From positions 2,480,001 to 2,544,000 of the forward strand of contig NZ_CP023564.1 of the NCBI RefSeq assembly GCF_002407065.1: a stretch of 64,000 bases of DNA, read 5' to 3'. This document shows positions 26,284 through 33,970 of this stretch, one piece after another; the stretch's first letter is position 1, and each line of letters starts with the position of its first letter. The notes under the pieces were generated by a model. It was not told the origin of the DNA, searched no databases, and saw nothing but the letters and a program-made list of their open reading frames with translations. The translations under genes were made by a program, and so were the position numbers. Origin of the DNA: Brachybacterium ginsengisoli. GTDB taxonomy: Bacteria > Actinomycetota > Actinomycetes > Actinomycetales > Dermabacteraceae.

Positions 26284-27903
26284 ATGAGCGACGCCCCGAT
26301 CCCGGGTGGACCCGGTGACATGGACGAGGAGGCGCTGAAGCGCTTCCTCAAGGAGACCTTCGGGGACGCGCTCCCCGAGGGAGCCCTGGACGGACTGGAC
26401 CTGTCGGCGCTGGCGCAGCAGGCGAACCTGCCGCAGGACCCCGCCCAGCTGCGCGCGGCCGCGGCGCAGATGCAGAGCATGTTCGCCGCGCAGGGCGACA
26501 GCCCGGTGAACTGGGACATGGCCGAGGACATCGCGCGCCGCACCGCGGCGGGCCAGACCGGCATCCCCGGCATGCCCGAGCCCACCGGCACCCCCGGCGA
26601 CCCCGGCCCGAGCGACTCCTCGGTCTCCGAGCTGCGCCAGGCCGCCCAGGTGGCGCGGCTGTGGCTGGATCCCGTGATCTCGATCGACGTGCCCTCCACC
26701 GAGCTCGGCGTGTACAGCCGCGGCACCTGGCTGCACCGCACCCTGCCCCACTGGAAGCCGATCGTCGAGCCGGTCGCCAAATACATGGCCGGCGCGATCG
26801 GCGAGGCGATCGCCGCGCAGCTGGGTGAGATGGGCGACCTCGGCGGGGCCGGCATGGGAATGCCCGGAGGCGACCCCGCGGCGATGATGGAGCGCATCGG
26901 CGGGACCATGTTCGGCGTGCAGTTCGGCCACGCCATCGGCGCCCTCGCCCGGGAGGCGGCGGGCACCACCGATCTCGGCCTCCCGCTGGGCCGGGACGGC
27001 GAGCCGGCCCTGGTCGCCTCGAACGTCGAGGACCTGATCGCGGCGCACTCGCTCGACCCGGGCGCCGCCCGCATCTTCCTGGCGGCCCGCGAGATCGCCC
27101 ACACGGCCCTGTTCACCTCCGCCCCGTGGCTGGGGCGGGCTCTGTTCTCCGCGATCGAGGACTACTCGCGCGGTATCACCCTGGACCTCGACGCGCTCGA
27201 CGAGATGGTGCGCGGGCTCGATCTCGCCGATCCGGAGGCCATGCAGGCCAGGCGTCCCGAGGAGATGTTCGTGTTCACGCGGCGCGCATCGCAGGAGCGC
27301 GCCCTCGAGGAGCTGGCCACCACCCTCGCCCTCATCGAGGCGTGGGTGGATCACGTGACCACCAAGGCGCTCGACGGCAAGCTGCCGGATCTCGAGGCGA
27401 TGCGCGAGGTGCTGCGGCGCCGCCGCGCCGCGGGCGGGCCCGCCGAGGAGATGCTCTCGAAGACCGTGGGCATCGAGCTGCGCCCGCGCCGGGTCCGCGA
27501 GGCGCTGTCCTGGTGGGAGAGCGTCCTGGACACCGAGGGCGAGAGCGGCCGCGAGGCGAAGTGGGACCACCCGGACCTGCTGCCCACCGCGGAGGTCCTC
27601 TCCGGTCGGCCGCAGGCCCCGCGGCCCGAGGCGGCCCCGACCGAGGCCGAGGAGCTCGCCGGGGTGGCCCTTCCCGAGGACTTCGACGCCGAGCTGGAGA
27701 AGCTGCTCTCCGGCGACGGCCAGGACCGTGCCCCTCGCGAGGACGAGCAGGGCGGCCTGCGCGGCTCCGCTTCGAGCGCGCGGGACGAGACCGAGGCCGA
27801 CGCGACGGGCGAGGACGGCTCGGGCGAGGATGGCACGGGCGAGGACGGCACGGGCGAGGACGGCGAGGGCGGTCGCTCCTCCGCGGGCGACGATGAGCGC
27901 TGA
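26284..27903 (+). CDS. DUF2342 zinc-dependent metalloprotease-like protein
   Basis: 539 aa; GGAGG five bases before the ATG gives a clear start, and TAGGCT at 26232-26237 may be the -10, giving a short leader. Family features: an acidic N-terminus, GVYSRGTWLHRTLPHWKPIVEPVAKYMAGAI, VQFGHAIGALAREA, and the putative metal site REIAHTALF (Glu270, His273) followed by APWLGRALFSAIEDYSRGI. Actinobacteria carry it as a cytosolic protein of unclear substrate. The C-terminus is an acidic Gly/Glu/Asp tail with four near-identical pentapeptide repeats. Its last 11 bases overlap the Nudix gene, so the two are coupled. Confidence 0.87.
   Translation: MSDAPIPGGPGDMDEEALKRFLKETFGDALPEGALDGLDLSALAQQANLPQDPAQLRAAAAQMQSMFAAQGDSPVNWDMAEDIARRTAAGQTGIPGMPEPTGTPGDPGPSDSSVSELRQAAQVARLWLDPVISIDVPSTELGVYSRGTWLHRTLPHWKPIVEPVAKYMAGAIGEAIAAQLGEMGDLGGAGMGMPGGDPAAMMERIGGTMFGVQFGHAIGALAREAAGTTDLGLPLGRDGEPALVASNVEDLIAAHSLDPGAARIFLAAREIAHTALFTSAPWLGRALFSAIEDYSRGITLDLDALDEMVRGLDLADPEAMQARRPEEMFVFTRRASQERALEELATTLALIEAWVDHVTTKALDGKLPDLEAMREVLRRRRAAGGPAEEMLSKTVGIELRPRRVREALSWWESVLDTEGESGREAKWDHPDLLPTAEVLSGRPQAPRPEAAPTEAEELAGVALPEDFDAELEKLLSGDGQDRAPREDEQGGLRGSASSARDETEADATGEDGSGEDGTGEDGTGEDGEGGRSSAGDDER
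27808..27867 (+). repeat. 15-base repeats encoding a GEDGx acidic tail
   Basis: Four tandem 15-base units at 27808, 27823, 27838 and 27853 encode GEDGS, GEDGT, GEDGT and GEDGE. They vary at one or two bases. The copy number could change by slippage without changing the frame. Confidence 0.9.
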
Positions 27904-28522
27904 GCCGGCCGGGCAGGTCCTGCCCGCCTCCGCCCCGACGACGGCGCTCGCCGAGCTCGAGCACGCCACGGATGCGCTCTCGGGCCCGACGATGGCCCGC
28001 GAGTTCCGCGAGCTGCTGGGCGACGCCCCGGAGCTGATGCTCCGCGACGGCGGGCCGATCCATCTCACCGCGAGCGCGATCGTGATCGACGCCCCCGGAG
28101 ATCACGTGGCGCTGGTGTGGCATCGCAAGGGCCGTTTCTGGGTCCAGCCCGGCGGCCACCTCGAGGCGGGCGAGACCAGCTTCGAGCAGGCCGCCCGGCG
28201 CGAGGTCGCCGAGGAGATCGGGATCGACTCCCTGGAGCGGGTGGGCGACGGTCCGGTGCTGCTGCATCGGCACGCGCTCGATGCGGCCTTCGGCAGATGC
28301 GCCGAGCACTGGGACGTGCAGTTCCTGCTGCGCGCCCCGGTCCCGGCCGAGGAGCTGCCCCTCACGGAGAGCGAGGAGTCGCCCGAGGTGCGGTGGGTGC
28401 CGTGGCCGCTGCTCGGCGCGGGTCCCGAGCGCGACCTCTCGGCGCTGCCCGAGGGAACCGTGCCCGATCTGGCGCCGACTCTCGAGGCCCTCGCACCCCT
28501 CCTCGCCCGCCGCGCCGGCTGA
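27893..28522 (+). CDS. Nudix hydrolase
   Basis: 209 aa. The ATG overlaps the end of the metalloprotease gene by 11 bases; the frame is open further upstream but that part is a shadow. The Nudix box GGHLEAGETSFEQAARREVAEEIGI (about residues 89-113) matches Gx5Ex7REUxEExGU exactly. It should hydrolyse a nucleoside diphosphate linked to another moiety in an Mg-dependent way. The N-terminal 45 residues form a helical extension ahead of the fold. The substrate cannot be named from sequence. The stop is eight bases from the convergent metallopeptidase gene. Confidence 0.9.
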   Translation: MSAEPAGQVLPASAPTTALAELEHATDALSGPTMAREFRELLGDAPELMLRDGGPIHLTASAIVIDAPGDHVALVWHRKGRFWVQPGGHLEAGETSFEQAARREVAEEIGIDSLERVGDGPVLLHRHALDAAFGRCAEHWDVQFLLRAPVPAEELPLTESEESPEVRWVPWPLLGAGPERDLSALPEGTVPDLAPTLEALAPLLARRAG

Positions 28523-28530
28523 TCCGGCTC

Positions 28531-29148
28531 TCAGTCGGTCGCTGCGCCCACGTCCTCTGCGCCGTCGGCCGCGGCGCCGTCGTCCACGTCTCCGCCGCCC
28601 TTAGGGAGGTGCTTGGACCAGGAGACGCCGTCGAGGAAGCCCTGTGCCTTCTCCGCCTGCGGATAGTTCGCCATGAGCGCCCGGAACTCGGGTCCGTGCC
28701 CCGGAACCAGCAGATGGACCAGCTCATGCATCATCACCGAACGCACCACGTAGTCCGGCATGCCCTGGAGCTGATGGGACAGGCGGATCGTCCCGTCGCT
28801 CGGCGTGCAGGAGCCCCAGCGCTGGTTCTGTCGCGAGGACCAGGTCACCGAGGAGGGATGCGCCCGCCCGCCGAGGTGGGCCTCGCTCACCTCCCGCGCC
28901 ATCCGCAGCAGCGTCTCGTCGCTGCGGCGCGCCGGTGCCCGCCGAGCCTCCTTGCTGACCAGCTGGTCGACCATCTTGGTCACCCACTGGCGCTCCTGGC
29001 GCGCGCTGAAGGTCGCCGGGATCGCGATCAGCAGATCGCCGTCCCGGCGCGAGATCGACACGGTGCGTCGTCGACGCGCGCTGCGCCGTACCAGCACCCG
29101 CTCCCCGCGCGGGCCGGTGATGTTCTCGTGCAGGACCGGATCGTTCAT
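28531..29148 (-). CDS. YgjP/SprT-type zinc metallopeptidase (DUF45)
   Basis: 205 aa from the ATG at 29148; the longer open frame starts at 29208 but homologues begin near NDPVLHENITG. Zinc site HELVHLLVPGHGPEFRALM, that is HExxH followed by a His five residues after the second His, then the usual RQNQRWGSCTPSDGTIRLS segment of the family. Residues 30-75 are basic (RRSARRRRTVSISRR). The C-terminus is acidic and low in complexity. The family (M48/YgjP-like, PF01863) is of uncertain physiological role. It is the last gene before a DnaA-box cluster. Confidence 0.9.
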   Translation of the reverse strand: MNDPVLHENITGPRGERVLVRRSARRRRTVSISRRDGDLLIAIPATFSARQERQWVTKMVDQLVSKEARRAPARRSDETLLRMAREVSEAHLGGRAHPSSVTWSSRQNQRWGSCTPSDGTIRLSHQLQGMPDYVVRSVMMHELVHLLVPGHGPEFRALMANYPQAEKAQGFLDGVSWSKHLPKGGGDVDDGAAADGAEDVGAATD

Positions 29149-29169
29149 GGACCACAGCCTCGCACGTGC

Positions 29170-29310
29170 TGTGGACAGAAAATCTTCGTCCACATGTGTG
29201 CATCGCATCAGGGCCGATCAGAGCGCTGTGACCGGCAGATCCGTCCCTTCCTCCACAGTGTGCGCACGCTCGTGGACAGTCTGTCCACAGTAGGAGGACG
29301 GTTGTCCACA
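29170..29310. promoter_or_regulatory. cluster of DnaA-box-like sequences
   Basis: Six 9-base sites resembling the actinobacterial DnaA box TTGTCCACA: 29170-29178 (reverse, 8 of 9), 29186-29194 (8 of 9), 29249-29257 (7 of 9), 29271-29279 (reverse, 7 of 9), 29281-29289 (8 of 9) and 29302-29310 (9 of 9). The fourth and fifth form an inverted pair, GTGGACAG and CTGTCCAC, separated by one T. There is no dnaA, dnaN or gyrB nearby, so this is not a standard oriC. Confidence 0.6.
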
Positions 29311-29329
29311 GCCGGTCCCCGACCGGACT

Positions 29330-29359
29330 TTGACCCGCCGTGTCCGCAGGGGCTAGGTT
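29330..29359 (+). promoter_or_regulatory. sigma-70-type promoter upstream of a possible structured RNA
   Basis: TTGACC at 29330-29335 and TAGGTT at 29354-29359 with an 18-base spacer; the start would be near 29366, about 320 bases before the next gene and just upstream of a 14-bp helix. Confidence 0.55.
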
Positions 29360-29367
29360 TCCCTCCA

Positions 29368-29443
29368 CGTGGGATCCCGGGATAACTAGCAGGACGCACA
29401 CGGGGAAGGTGCGCGTGGTGCTGAGCGCCCCCGGGATTCCACG
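29368..29443 (+). ncRNA. possible structured RNA with a 14-bp terminal helix
   Basis: Arms at 29368-29381 and 29430-29443 pair over 14 bp with one G-U and no bulge. Inside, shorter pairing is possible between 29388-29391 and 29419-29422 and between 29395-29399 and 29409-29413. I compared it by eye with SRP RNA, RNase P, tmRNA and 6S RNA and it does not have their key sequences. Strand is set by the promoter immediately upstream. It could also be a long 5' leader of DUF5679. Confidence 0.35.
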
Positions 29444-29686
29444 GCCCTTCGAGGCCTGACGGCGCCTTCGGGGCCTGTGATGTCGGCTCGTCGCGCGCAC
29501 TTCCTCGGCTCCTCATGGAGCTCCCCAGCACCCGAAGCGCGCGACGGGCCGCCCCGAACAGACCACATCGACGGTCCCTGATTCGTGCGGCGAGTTCCCG
29601 CCCCGTTACAGTGGATCGATCCCAGTGGCGCGGCACCCGCCGCGCGTCCGGGAATGCACATCATCGACAAGCTACGAGGAGCGGAT

Positions 29687-29845
29687 ATGGCCGACGAGAC
29701 CTATGCCGGAGAGTTCTACTGCGTCAAGTGCCGTGAGAAGCGGGAGGCCGAGGGCAACGTCGTCGTCTCCAACGGCCGTCGCATGGCCAAGGCCGTGTGC
29801 CCGGAGTGCGGCACCAAGCTGAACCGGATCCTCGGCAAGGCCTGA
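29687..29845 (+). CDS. DUF5679 small zinc-ribbon protein
   Basis: 52 aa. Two CxxC-type pairs, CVKC and CPEC, give a zinc ribbon, with the family signature YCVKCREKREAEG and the C-terminal GTKLNRILGKA. It is small, basic and cytosolic; the family is common in Actinobacteria, function unknown, and nucleic-acid or ribosome association is plausible. GAGGAG at 29676-29681 lies five bases before the ATG, and TACAGT at 29607-29612 may be a -10. The gene ends 34 bases before a strong hairpin. Confidence 0.9.
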   Translation: MADETYAGEFYCVKCREKREAEGNVVVSNGRRMAKAVCPECGTKLNRILGKA

Positions 29846-29879
29846 CCCACCCCAGGTGGGGCCCGACCACGGGCCGCAT

Positions 29880-29919
29880 CGTCGAAGGCCCCGGACCGCA
29901 TGGTCCGGGGCCTTCGACG
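29880..29919. terminator. bidirectional hairpin between DUF5679 and whiB7
   Basis: Perfect 18-base arms at 29880-29897 and 29902-29919 with a GCAT loop, in the space between the converging DUF5679 and whiB7 genes. Confidence 0.85.
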
Positions 29920-29950
29920 TGCCTCGGGCTCCGCACGGGCCCGGACGGGC

Positions 29951-30011
29951 ATCGAGATCGGGATCCGCCACCTCTTCCCCGGGGGAAGCTGTGCTGGGTC
30001 CCGATCTCGAT
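29951..30011. terminator. second hairpin before the whiB7 stop
   Basis: Outer 13-base arms at 29951-29963 and 29999-30011 (ATCGAGATCGGGA and its complement) enclose an inner near-perfect CTTCCCC/GGGGAAG palindrome at 29974-29988. It probably acts as a terminator for whiB7, read on the minus strand. The remaining sequence to 30120 shows nothing else. Confidence 0.65.
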
Positions 30012-30120
30012 CTCTCGCGGGGCCGTGCGGGGCCGGTGAGGTCGGCGGATGGGTGAGGATCGCTGCGGAGCACCCGGTGGGAGGCCGGGAGCCGGTGTGC
30101 CGCCAGGGGCACGGGCCGGC

Positions 30121-30414
30121 TCACGCGACCTCCTGCACCGGGTTCTTGCGGGGCCGGCCGCGGCCCCGCTTGACCGCGATGATGCGGCCGGAGTCGAAGA
30201 TCGCTCCTCCCCACACGCCCCAGGGCTCGGCCCGGTCGAGAGCACCCTGTCGGCACTCGTCGATGAGCGGGCAGCCTGCGCACAGGGACTTGGCCTGCTC
30301 GAGGTCCGTGGGTCGCTCGGAGAAGAAGAGGTCTGCGGCCTCCGTGTCATGGCACGGGAGCATGGACGCGGAGGTCTCCGCGGGGTTCAGGAAAGTTGTC
30401 AGAAGAGTAGTCAT
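30121..30414 (-). CDS. whiB7: WhiB7 transcriptional regulator
   Basis: 97 aa from the ATG at 30414; the longer open frame from 30486 runs into the leader and is not used. The four iron-sulfur Cys are Cys21, Cys45, Cys48 and Cys54. The PWGVWGG turn is present and the C-terminal AT-hook RGRGRPRK follows at 83-90, which is the mark of WhiB7 among Wbl proteins. It activates intrinsic antibiotic-resistance genes together with the vegetative sigma factor. The uvrD2-whiB7 order matches other actinobacteria. A long leader with an upstream ORF is described separately. Confidence 0.95.
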   Translation of the reverse strand: MTTLLTTFLNPAETSASMLPCHDTEAADLFFSERPTDLEQAKSLCAGCPLIDECRQGALDRAEPWGVWGGAIFDSGRIIAVKRGRGRPRKNPVQEVA

Positions 30415-30507
30415 CGTCTCGCTGCTTCGAAGTCCGTCGGGAGGGACATGCCCGTCAGGGCGGGGGCGCGGCGGCGGTGCCGGCACCCGAAGCGAGGGAG
30501 GACCTCG

Positions 30508-30615
30508 TCAGCTCAGGATGGACACCGCGGGGGCAGAGCCCCGTTCACGCTGCAGAAGGGACTGCGCGCCGAAGGGGCGCAGGCCTGCTCCTGCGAGATT
30601 CCGAATATCGATCAC
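30508..30615 (-). CDS. upstream ORF in the whiB7 leader
   Basis: 35 codons from a GTG at 30615 to a TGA at 30508. AAAGGGGGTG seven bases upstream is a near-perfect Shine-Dalgarno sequence, the best in the neighbourhood. The peptide begins (M)IDIRNLAGAGLRPFG. It lies in the transcribed leader about 65 bases after the predicted start. A hairpin with arms 30530-30534 and 30538-30542 falls inside it. In mycobacteria and Streptomyces, whiB7/wblC is induced when ribosomes stall on such a leader ORF; this gene has the parts for the same control, but activity here is inferred. A second frame (ATG about 16 bases upstream of the GTG) gives 29 residues. Confidence 0.6.
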   Translation of the reverse strand: MIDIRNLAGAGLRPFGAQSLLQRERGSAPAVSILS

Positions 30616-30686
30616 TGAGGCCACCCCCTTTCATCTGCGCGCGTCCCGGTGTCCCGGACCACGACTGTGGACGATTGACGAGAGTG

Positions 30687-30724
30687 ACTCTACACGGGTT
30701 CCGCGGAACGCAAAAGTATTTTTT
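30687..30724 (-). promoter_or_regulatory. whiB7 promoter with AT-rich WhiB7 site
   Basis: The -10 TAGAGT at 30687-30692 and a -35-like TTTGCG at 30709-30714 are separated by 16 bases. Directly upstream of the -35 is an A/T run (30715-30724), the most AT-rich stretch of this region. WhiB7 is known to bind A/T-rich DNA just upstream of the -35, so this fits autoregulation. The start is near 30680, giving a leader of about 265 bases. Confidence 0.6.
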
Positions 30725-30776
30725 GACCTGCAGTTTCGAGGGAAGTTCTCCCGACGTTCCCCCTCGGTCGACGCCG

Positions 30777-32906
30777 TCAGACCCCGCGCTGGTCGGCGCC
30801 CAGGAGCTCGAGCAGCTCGGCGCCGTAGCTGGCGACCTTGCCCGGGCCGATCCCCGGGACCTCGAGCAGCTCCTGCTCGGTGCGCGGGGCGCGCTCGGCG
30901 ACCGCCTCCAGGGCGGCGTCGGTGAGCACGGCGTAGGGCGGCGTCCCACGACGGCTCGCCTGCTCGCGCCGCCAGGTGCGCAGGGCGGTGAGCAGTCCCT
31001 CCCCCGCGGCCGAGGGGCATCCCTCGTGGCGGCCCAGGCGCTGCTCCTTCGGGGCGACCAGTCCCTGCCCGCACACGCGGCACTCCGAGTAGACGGTCGC
31101 GGAGCGGCGGCCGGTGCGGCGCGGCCCGGCTCCGGGAGCGGTCCTCGGCGCATCGGGGTGGGCGAGGACCCCGTCGAGGAAGCGGGAGGCCTTGCGCGAC
31201 CCCCGGGCGCCCGGGGTGCGGGCGACGGACCAGCTCACGGTGAGCAGGTCGCGCGCCCGGGTCAGGGCGACGTAGAACAGCCGTCGCTCCTCCTCGACCT
31301 CGGCGGGGGTCTTCGCCATCGAGATCGGCAGCAGCCCGTCGCTGGCGCCGATCACGTACACCACCGGCCACTCCAGGCCCTTGGCGGCGTGGACCGAGGC
31401 CAGGGTGACGCCGTCGACGACCGGCGCGGCCTGCGACTCGGCGCGCTCCTCGAGCTCGCGGACCACGTCGGTGACGGTGGTGCCGGGGCGCGCGGTGATG
31501 GTGTCGGTGAGACCCACCAGGGCGTTCAGCGAGTCCCAGCGGTCACGGACCGCGCCGGTGGTCTCCGGCGCGGTGGGCGACCAGCCCTGCTGGGAGAGGA
31601 TGTCGCGCACCGCACGGGCCGGGTCGAGCTGCTCGACGCGCGCCGCGGCGCGGAGCGAGACCATGGCGCGGCGCACCTCCTGGCGCTCGAAGAAGCGGTC
31701 GCCGCCCCGCACCAGATAGCCGATGCCGCGGAAGGTCAGCGCCTGCTCGACGGCCTCGGACTGGCTGTTGGTGCGGAACAGGACCGCGATCTCGGAGGCG
31801 GAACGGCCCTCCGCCACCAGCGCGGCGATCCGTTCGGCGATGCCGTCGGCCTCGGCGGGGTCGTCGGGGAAGGACTCCACCAGCGGCGGCGGGCCGGGCT
31901 CCCGCTGCGAGTGCAGGGTGAGCCGGGTCTCCCGGGTGCGGCCCTGGGCGCCGTCCAGGACGGTGTTGGCCATCCGCACGATCTCCGGGGTGGAGCGGTA
32001 GTTGCGCTCGAGGCGGATGGTGCGGGCCCGCTTGAACTCCTTGCGGAAGTCCAGCAGGTAGGAGGCGCGGGCGCCGGCGAAGGTGTAGATGGTCTGGGCG
32101 GCGTCGCCGACCACGCAGAGGTCGTCCGAGGTGCCCAGCCAGAGCCGCAGCAGAGCATGCTGGAGCGCGGAGACGTCCTGGTACTCGTCCACGACGAAGT
32201 GCTTGTACTGGCCGCGCACCTCGCGGGCGACGTCGGACCGCTCGGTGAGGAAGCCGACCATGTGCAGCAGCACGTCCTCGAAGTCGATGACCCCGCGCTC
32301 CTTCTTCACCTCCTCGTACTGGGTGAGGATCCGGGAGATGGAGCGGGAGTCGAAGCCGGCGACGCCCGGCCGACGGGCCTTCTGCGCGGCCTCCGGATAG
32401 GACTCGGGGGTGAGCATCGAGACGCGGGACCACTCGACCTCGGAGACGATGTCGCGCAGCGCCGCCCGGTCCACGCTCAGGTGGAGGCGCTGGCACGCCT
32501 CGCCGATGCCCGCGAACTTGTTCGTCAGCAGCTCGGGCATCGGGCCGCCCACCACGCGCGGCCAGAAGTGGCGCAGCTGCCGCAGCGCGGCGGCGTGGAA
32601 GGTGCGGGCCTGGACCGCGGGCACGCCGAGGTCCCGCAGCCGCGAGCGCATCTCCGCCGCCGCCTTCGCGGTGAAGGTCACCGCGAGCACATGGCGCGGG
32701 TTCATCTGCCCCGTCGCGACGCCGTAGGCGATGCGGTGGGTGATGGCGCGGGTCTTGCCGGTGCCGGCGCCCGCGAGCACGCACAGCGGGCTTCCGAAGC
32801 TGCGTGCGACCTCGCGCTGCTCGGGATCGAGCGCGGCGAGCAGCGACTCCGCGTCCTGCGGGGCGGAGTCGGGTGCGGCGTCGGGGTCAGCGCTGTGGTC
32901 GGTCAT
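30777..32906 (-). CDS. uvrD2: UvrD2-type DNA helicase
   Basis: 709 aa. Superfamily 1 helicase with Walker A LAGAGTGKTRAI (about residues 44-55), motif II VVDEYQDV, DAAQTIYTFAGA, and motif VI YVALTRARDLL. After the motor come a four-Cys element (CRVCGQGL and GRHEGC) and a C-terminal HRDC domain (LRTWRREQASRRGTPPYAVLTDA). This order is that of mycobacterial UvrD2, which sits next to whiB7. It unwinds DNA 3'-5' in repair. Start: ATG at 32906 or the adjacent GTG at 32909. Separated from whiB7 by the 362-base leader region. Confidence 0.95.
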   Translation of the reverse strand: MTDHSADPDAAPDSAPQDAESLLAALDPEQREVARSFGSPLCVLAGAGTGKTRAITHRIAYGVATGQMNPRHVLAVTFTAKAAAEMRSRLRDLGVPAVQARTFHAAALRQLRHFWPRVVGGPMPELLTNKFAGIGEACQRLHLSVDRAALRDIVSEVEWSRVSMLTPESYPEAAQKARRPGVAGFDSRSISRILTQYEEVKKERGVIDFEDVLLHMVGFLTERSDVAREVRGQYKHFVVDEYQDVSALQHALLRLWLGTSDDLCVVGDAAQTIYTFAGARASYLLDFRKEFKRARTIRLERNYRSTPEIVRMANTVLDGAQGRTRETRLTLHSQREPGPPPLVESFPDDPAEADGIAERIAALVAEGRSASEIAVLFRTNSQSEAVEQALTFRGIGYLVRGGDRFFERQEVRRAMVSLRAAARVEQLDPARAVRDILSQQGWSPTAPETTGAVRDRWDSLNALVGLTDTITARPGTTVTDVVRELEERAESQAAPVVDGVTLASVHAAKGLEWPVVYVIGASDGLLPISMAKTPAEVEEERRLFYVALTRARDLLTVSWSVARTPGARGSRKASRFLDGVLAHPDAPRTAPGAGPRRTGRRSATVYSECRVCGQGLVAPKEQRLGRHEGCPSAAGEGLLTALRTWRREQASRRGTPPYAVLTDAALEAVAERAPRTEQELLEVPGIGPGKVASYGAELLELLGADQRGV

Positions 32907-33010
32907 CACCGATCATCCTGCCAGGAGGGTGGGACGGCCCGCGGACCGCTGTGGACGGCGGGTGCCGCACGCCACCTCGCCCCCGCCCGCCGCGCCCCGG
33001 CGCGGGGGCC

Positions 33011-33928
33011 TCAGCGCTGCGCCGAGCGGCCGAACCAGTCATCGATCAGGGCGCGCCCCATCGAGGCGGGCCCGGGCAGCGCGATCTCGTCGGCCTCGAG
33101 CGCCGCGGCGAGGTCCTCCCGGCTGTACCAGCGGGCCTCGGCGATCTCCTCCTCCTGCAGGGTGAGCTCACCGGCCCCGGGCGCCCAGGCCCGGTAGCCG
33201 AGCATGAGCGAGCGCGGGAAGGGCCAGGGCTGGCTGCCCACGTACTCGACCTCCTCGACCACGACGCCCACCTCCTCGGCGACCTCTCGGGCCACGGCGT
33301 TCTCCAGGCTCTCCCCGGGCTCGACGAAACCGGCCAGGACGGAGTGGAAGCGGCTCGGGAAGTGGGCGTTGCGGGCCAGCAGCAGGCGGTCCTGCCCGTC
33401 GCGCACCGCCATGATCACCGCGGCGTCGGTGCGGGGGAACTGCTCGATGCCGTCCTCGCGGCAGCGCAGCACCCAGCCGGCCATCTCCGCCTCGAGCGCC
33501 CCGCCGCACTGCGGGCAGTGGCGCATCGAACGGTGCCAGAAGCCCATCGCGACCGCGGCCGCCGCGAGGTCCGCATCGCTGTGGGCCAGCAGATCGGCGA
33601 CCTGCCGGAGCTCGCGCAGATCCCGTCCGGGGACATCGATCTCGGGGCTCGGCTCCTCGATCTCGACGGCCAGGACCCGCATCCCGTCGCGGCGGCCCAG
33701 GAGCACGAGCGGCTGCCGGGTGCCGTCGCGGGGGTCCTCCTCCTCGAGCACCGCGCGCAAGGTGCCGTCCTCGTCCTCGCGCAGGCAGACGGCGCCCGCC
33801 CTGGTGACCAGGTAGCGGGCGTCCTCGCCGGGCGCGACGGCCCCCGGGTCGTCGCGCAGGAGCGCGTCCCGATCGGAGCCGAGGACGGTGAGAGGGGTGC
33901 TGAGATGAGGGCCACGGAGCTTCGCCAT
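33011..33928 (-). CDS. nudC: NAD+ diphosphatase (NudC type)
   Basis: 305 aa. N-terminal beta domain, then a zinc ribbon with CPQC followed by LRCRED, where the fourth ligand Cys is Asp; this variation is common in Actinobacteria. The Nudix box is GFVEPGESLENAVAREVAEEVGV and the NudC-specific SQPWPFPRSLM follows. It hydrolyses NAD(H) to NMN(H) and AMP and can remove NAD caps from RNA. TAGGCT lies 6 bases before the ATG. It is divergent from the phosphotransferase gene. Confidence 0.94.
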   Translation of the reverse strand: MAKLRGPHLSTPLTVLGSDRDALLRDDPGAVAPGEDARYLVTRAGAVCLREDEDGTLRAVLEEEDPRDGTRQPLVLLGRRDGMRVLAVEIEEPSPEIDVPGRDLRELRQVADLLAHSDADLAAAAVAMGFWHRSMRHCPQCGGALEAEMAGWVLRCREDGIEQFPRTDAAVIMAVRDGQDRLLLARNAHFPSRFHSVLAGFVEPGESLENAVAREVAEEVGVVVEEVEYVGSQPWPFPRSLMLGYRAWAPGAGELTLQEEEIAEARWYSREDLAAALEADEIALPGPASMGRALIDDWFGRSAQR

Positions 33929-33934
33929 GCTCCG

Positions 33935-33940
33935 AGCCTA
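33935..33940 (-). promoter_or_regulatory. -10 element for nudC
   Basis: TAGGCT on the minus strand, 6 bases before the ATG at 33928; leaderless transcript predicted. Confidence 0.6.
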
Positions 33941-33964
33941 CGCGGAGGGGCCCTGCTCTCCGGG

Positions 33965-33970
33965 TACGGT
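33965..33970 (+). promoter_or_regulatory. -10 element for the phosphotransferase gene
   Basis: TACGGT, 6 bases before the GTG at 33977. Together with the nudC element, two leaderless promoters fit in a 48-base gap. Confidence 0.6.

Larger units (their letters stand above)
29149..29686. other. 538-base gene-free region
   Basis: No convincing coding frame. It holds the DnaA-box-like cluster, a promoter, a possible structured RNA and the upstream region of DUF5679, described separately. The frames open here have shadow-like composition and no family match. Confidence 0.7.

Noticed and set aside
29170-29310. Chromosomal oriC
   Set aside because: dnaA, dnaN, gyrB, rpmH and other oriC neighbours are missing, and no AT-rich unwinding region is visible.
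29368-29443. SRP RNA, RNase P RNA, tmRNA or 6S RNA at the structured element
   Set aside because: None of the family core sequences is present, for example the GGAAG...AGCAG loop of SRP RNA or the tmRNA tag region; kept only as an unclassified structure.
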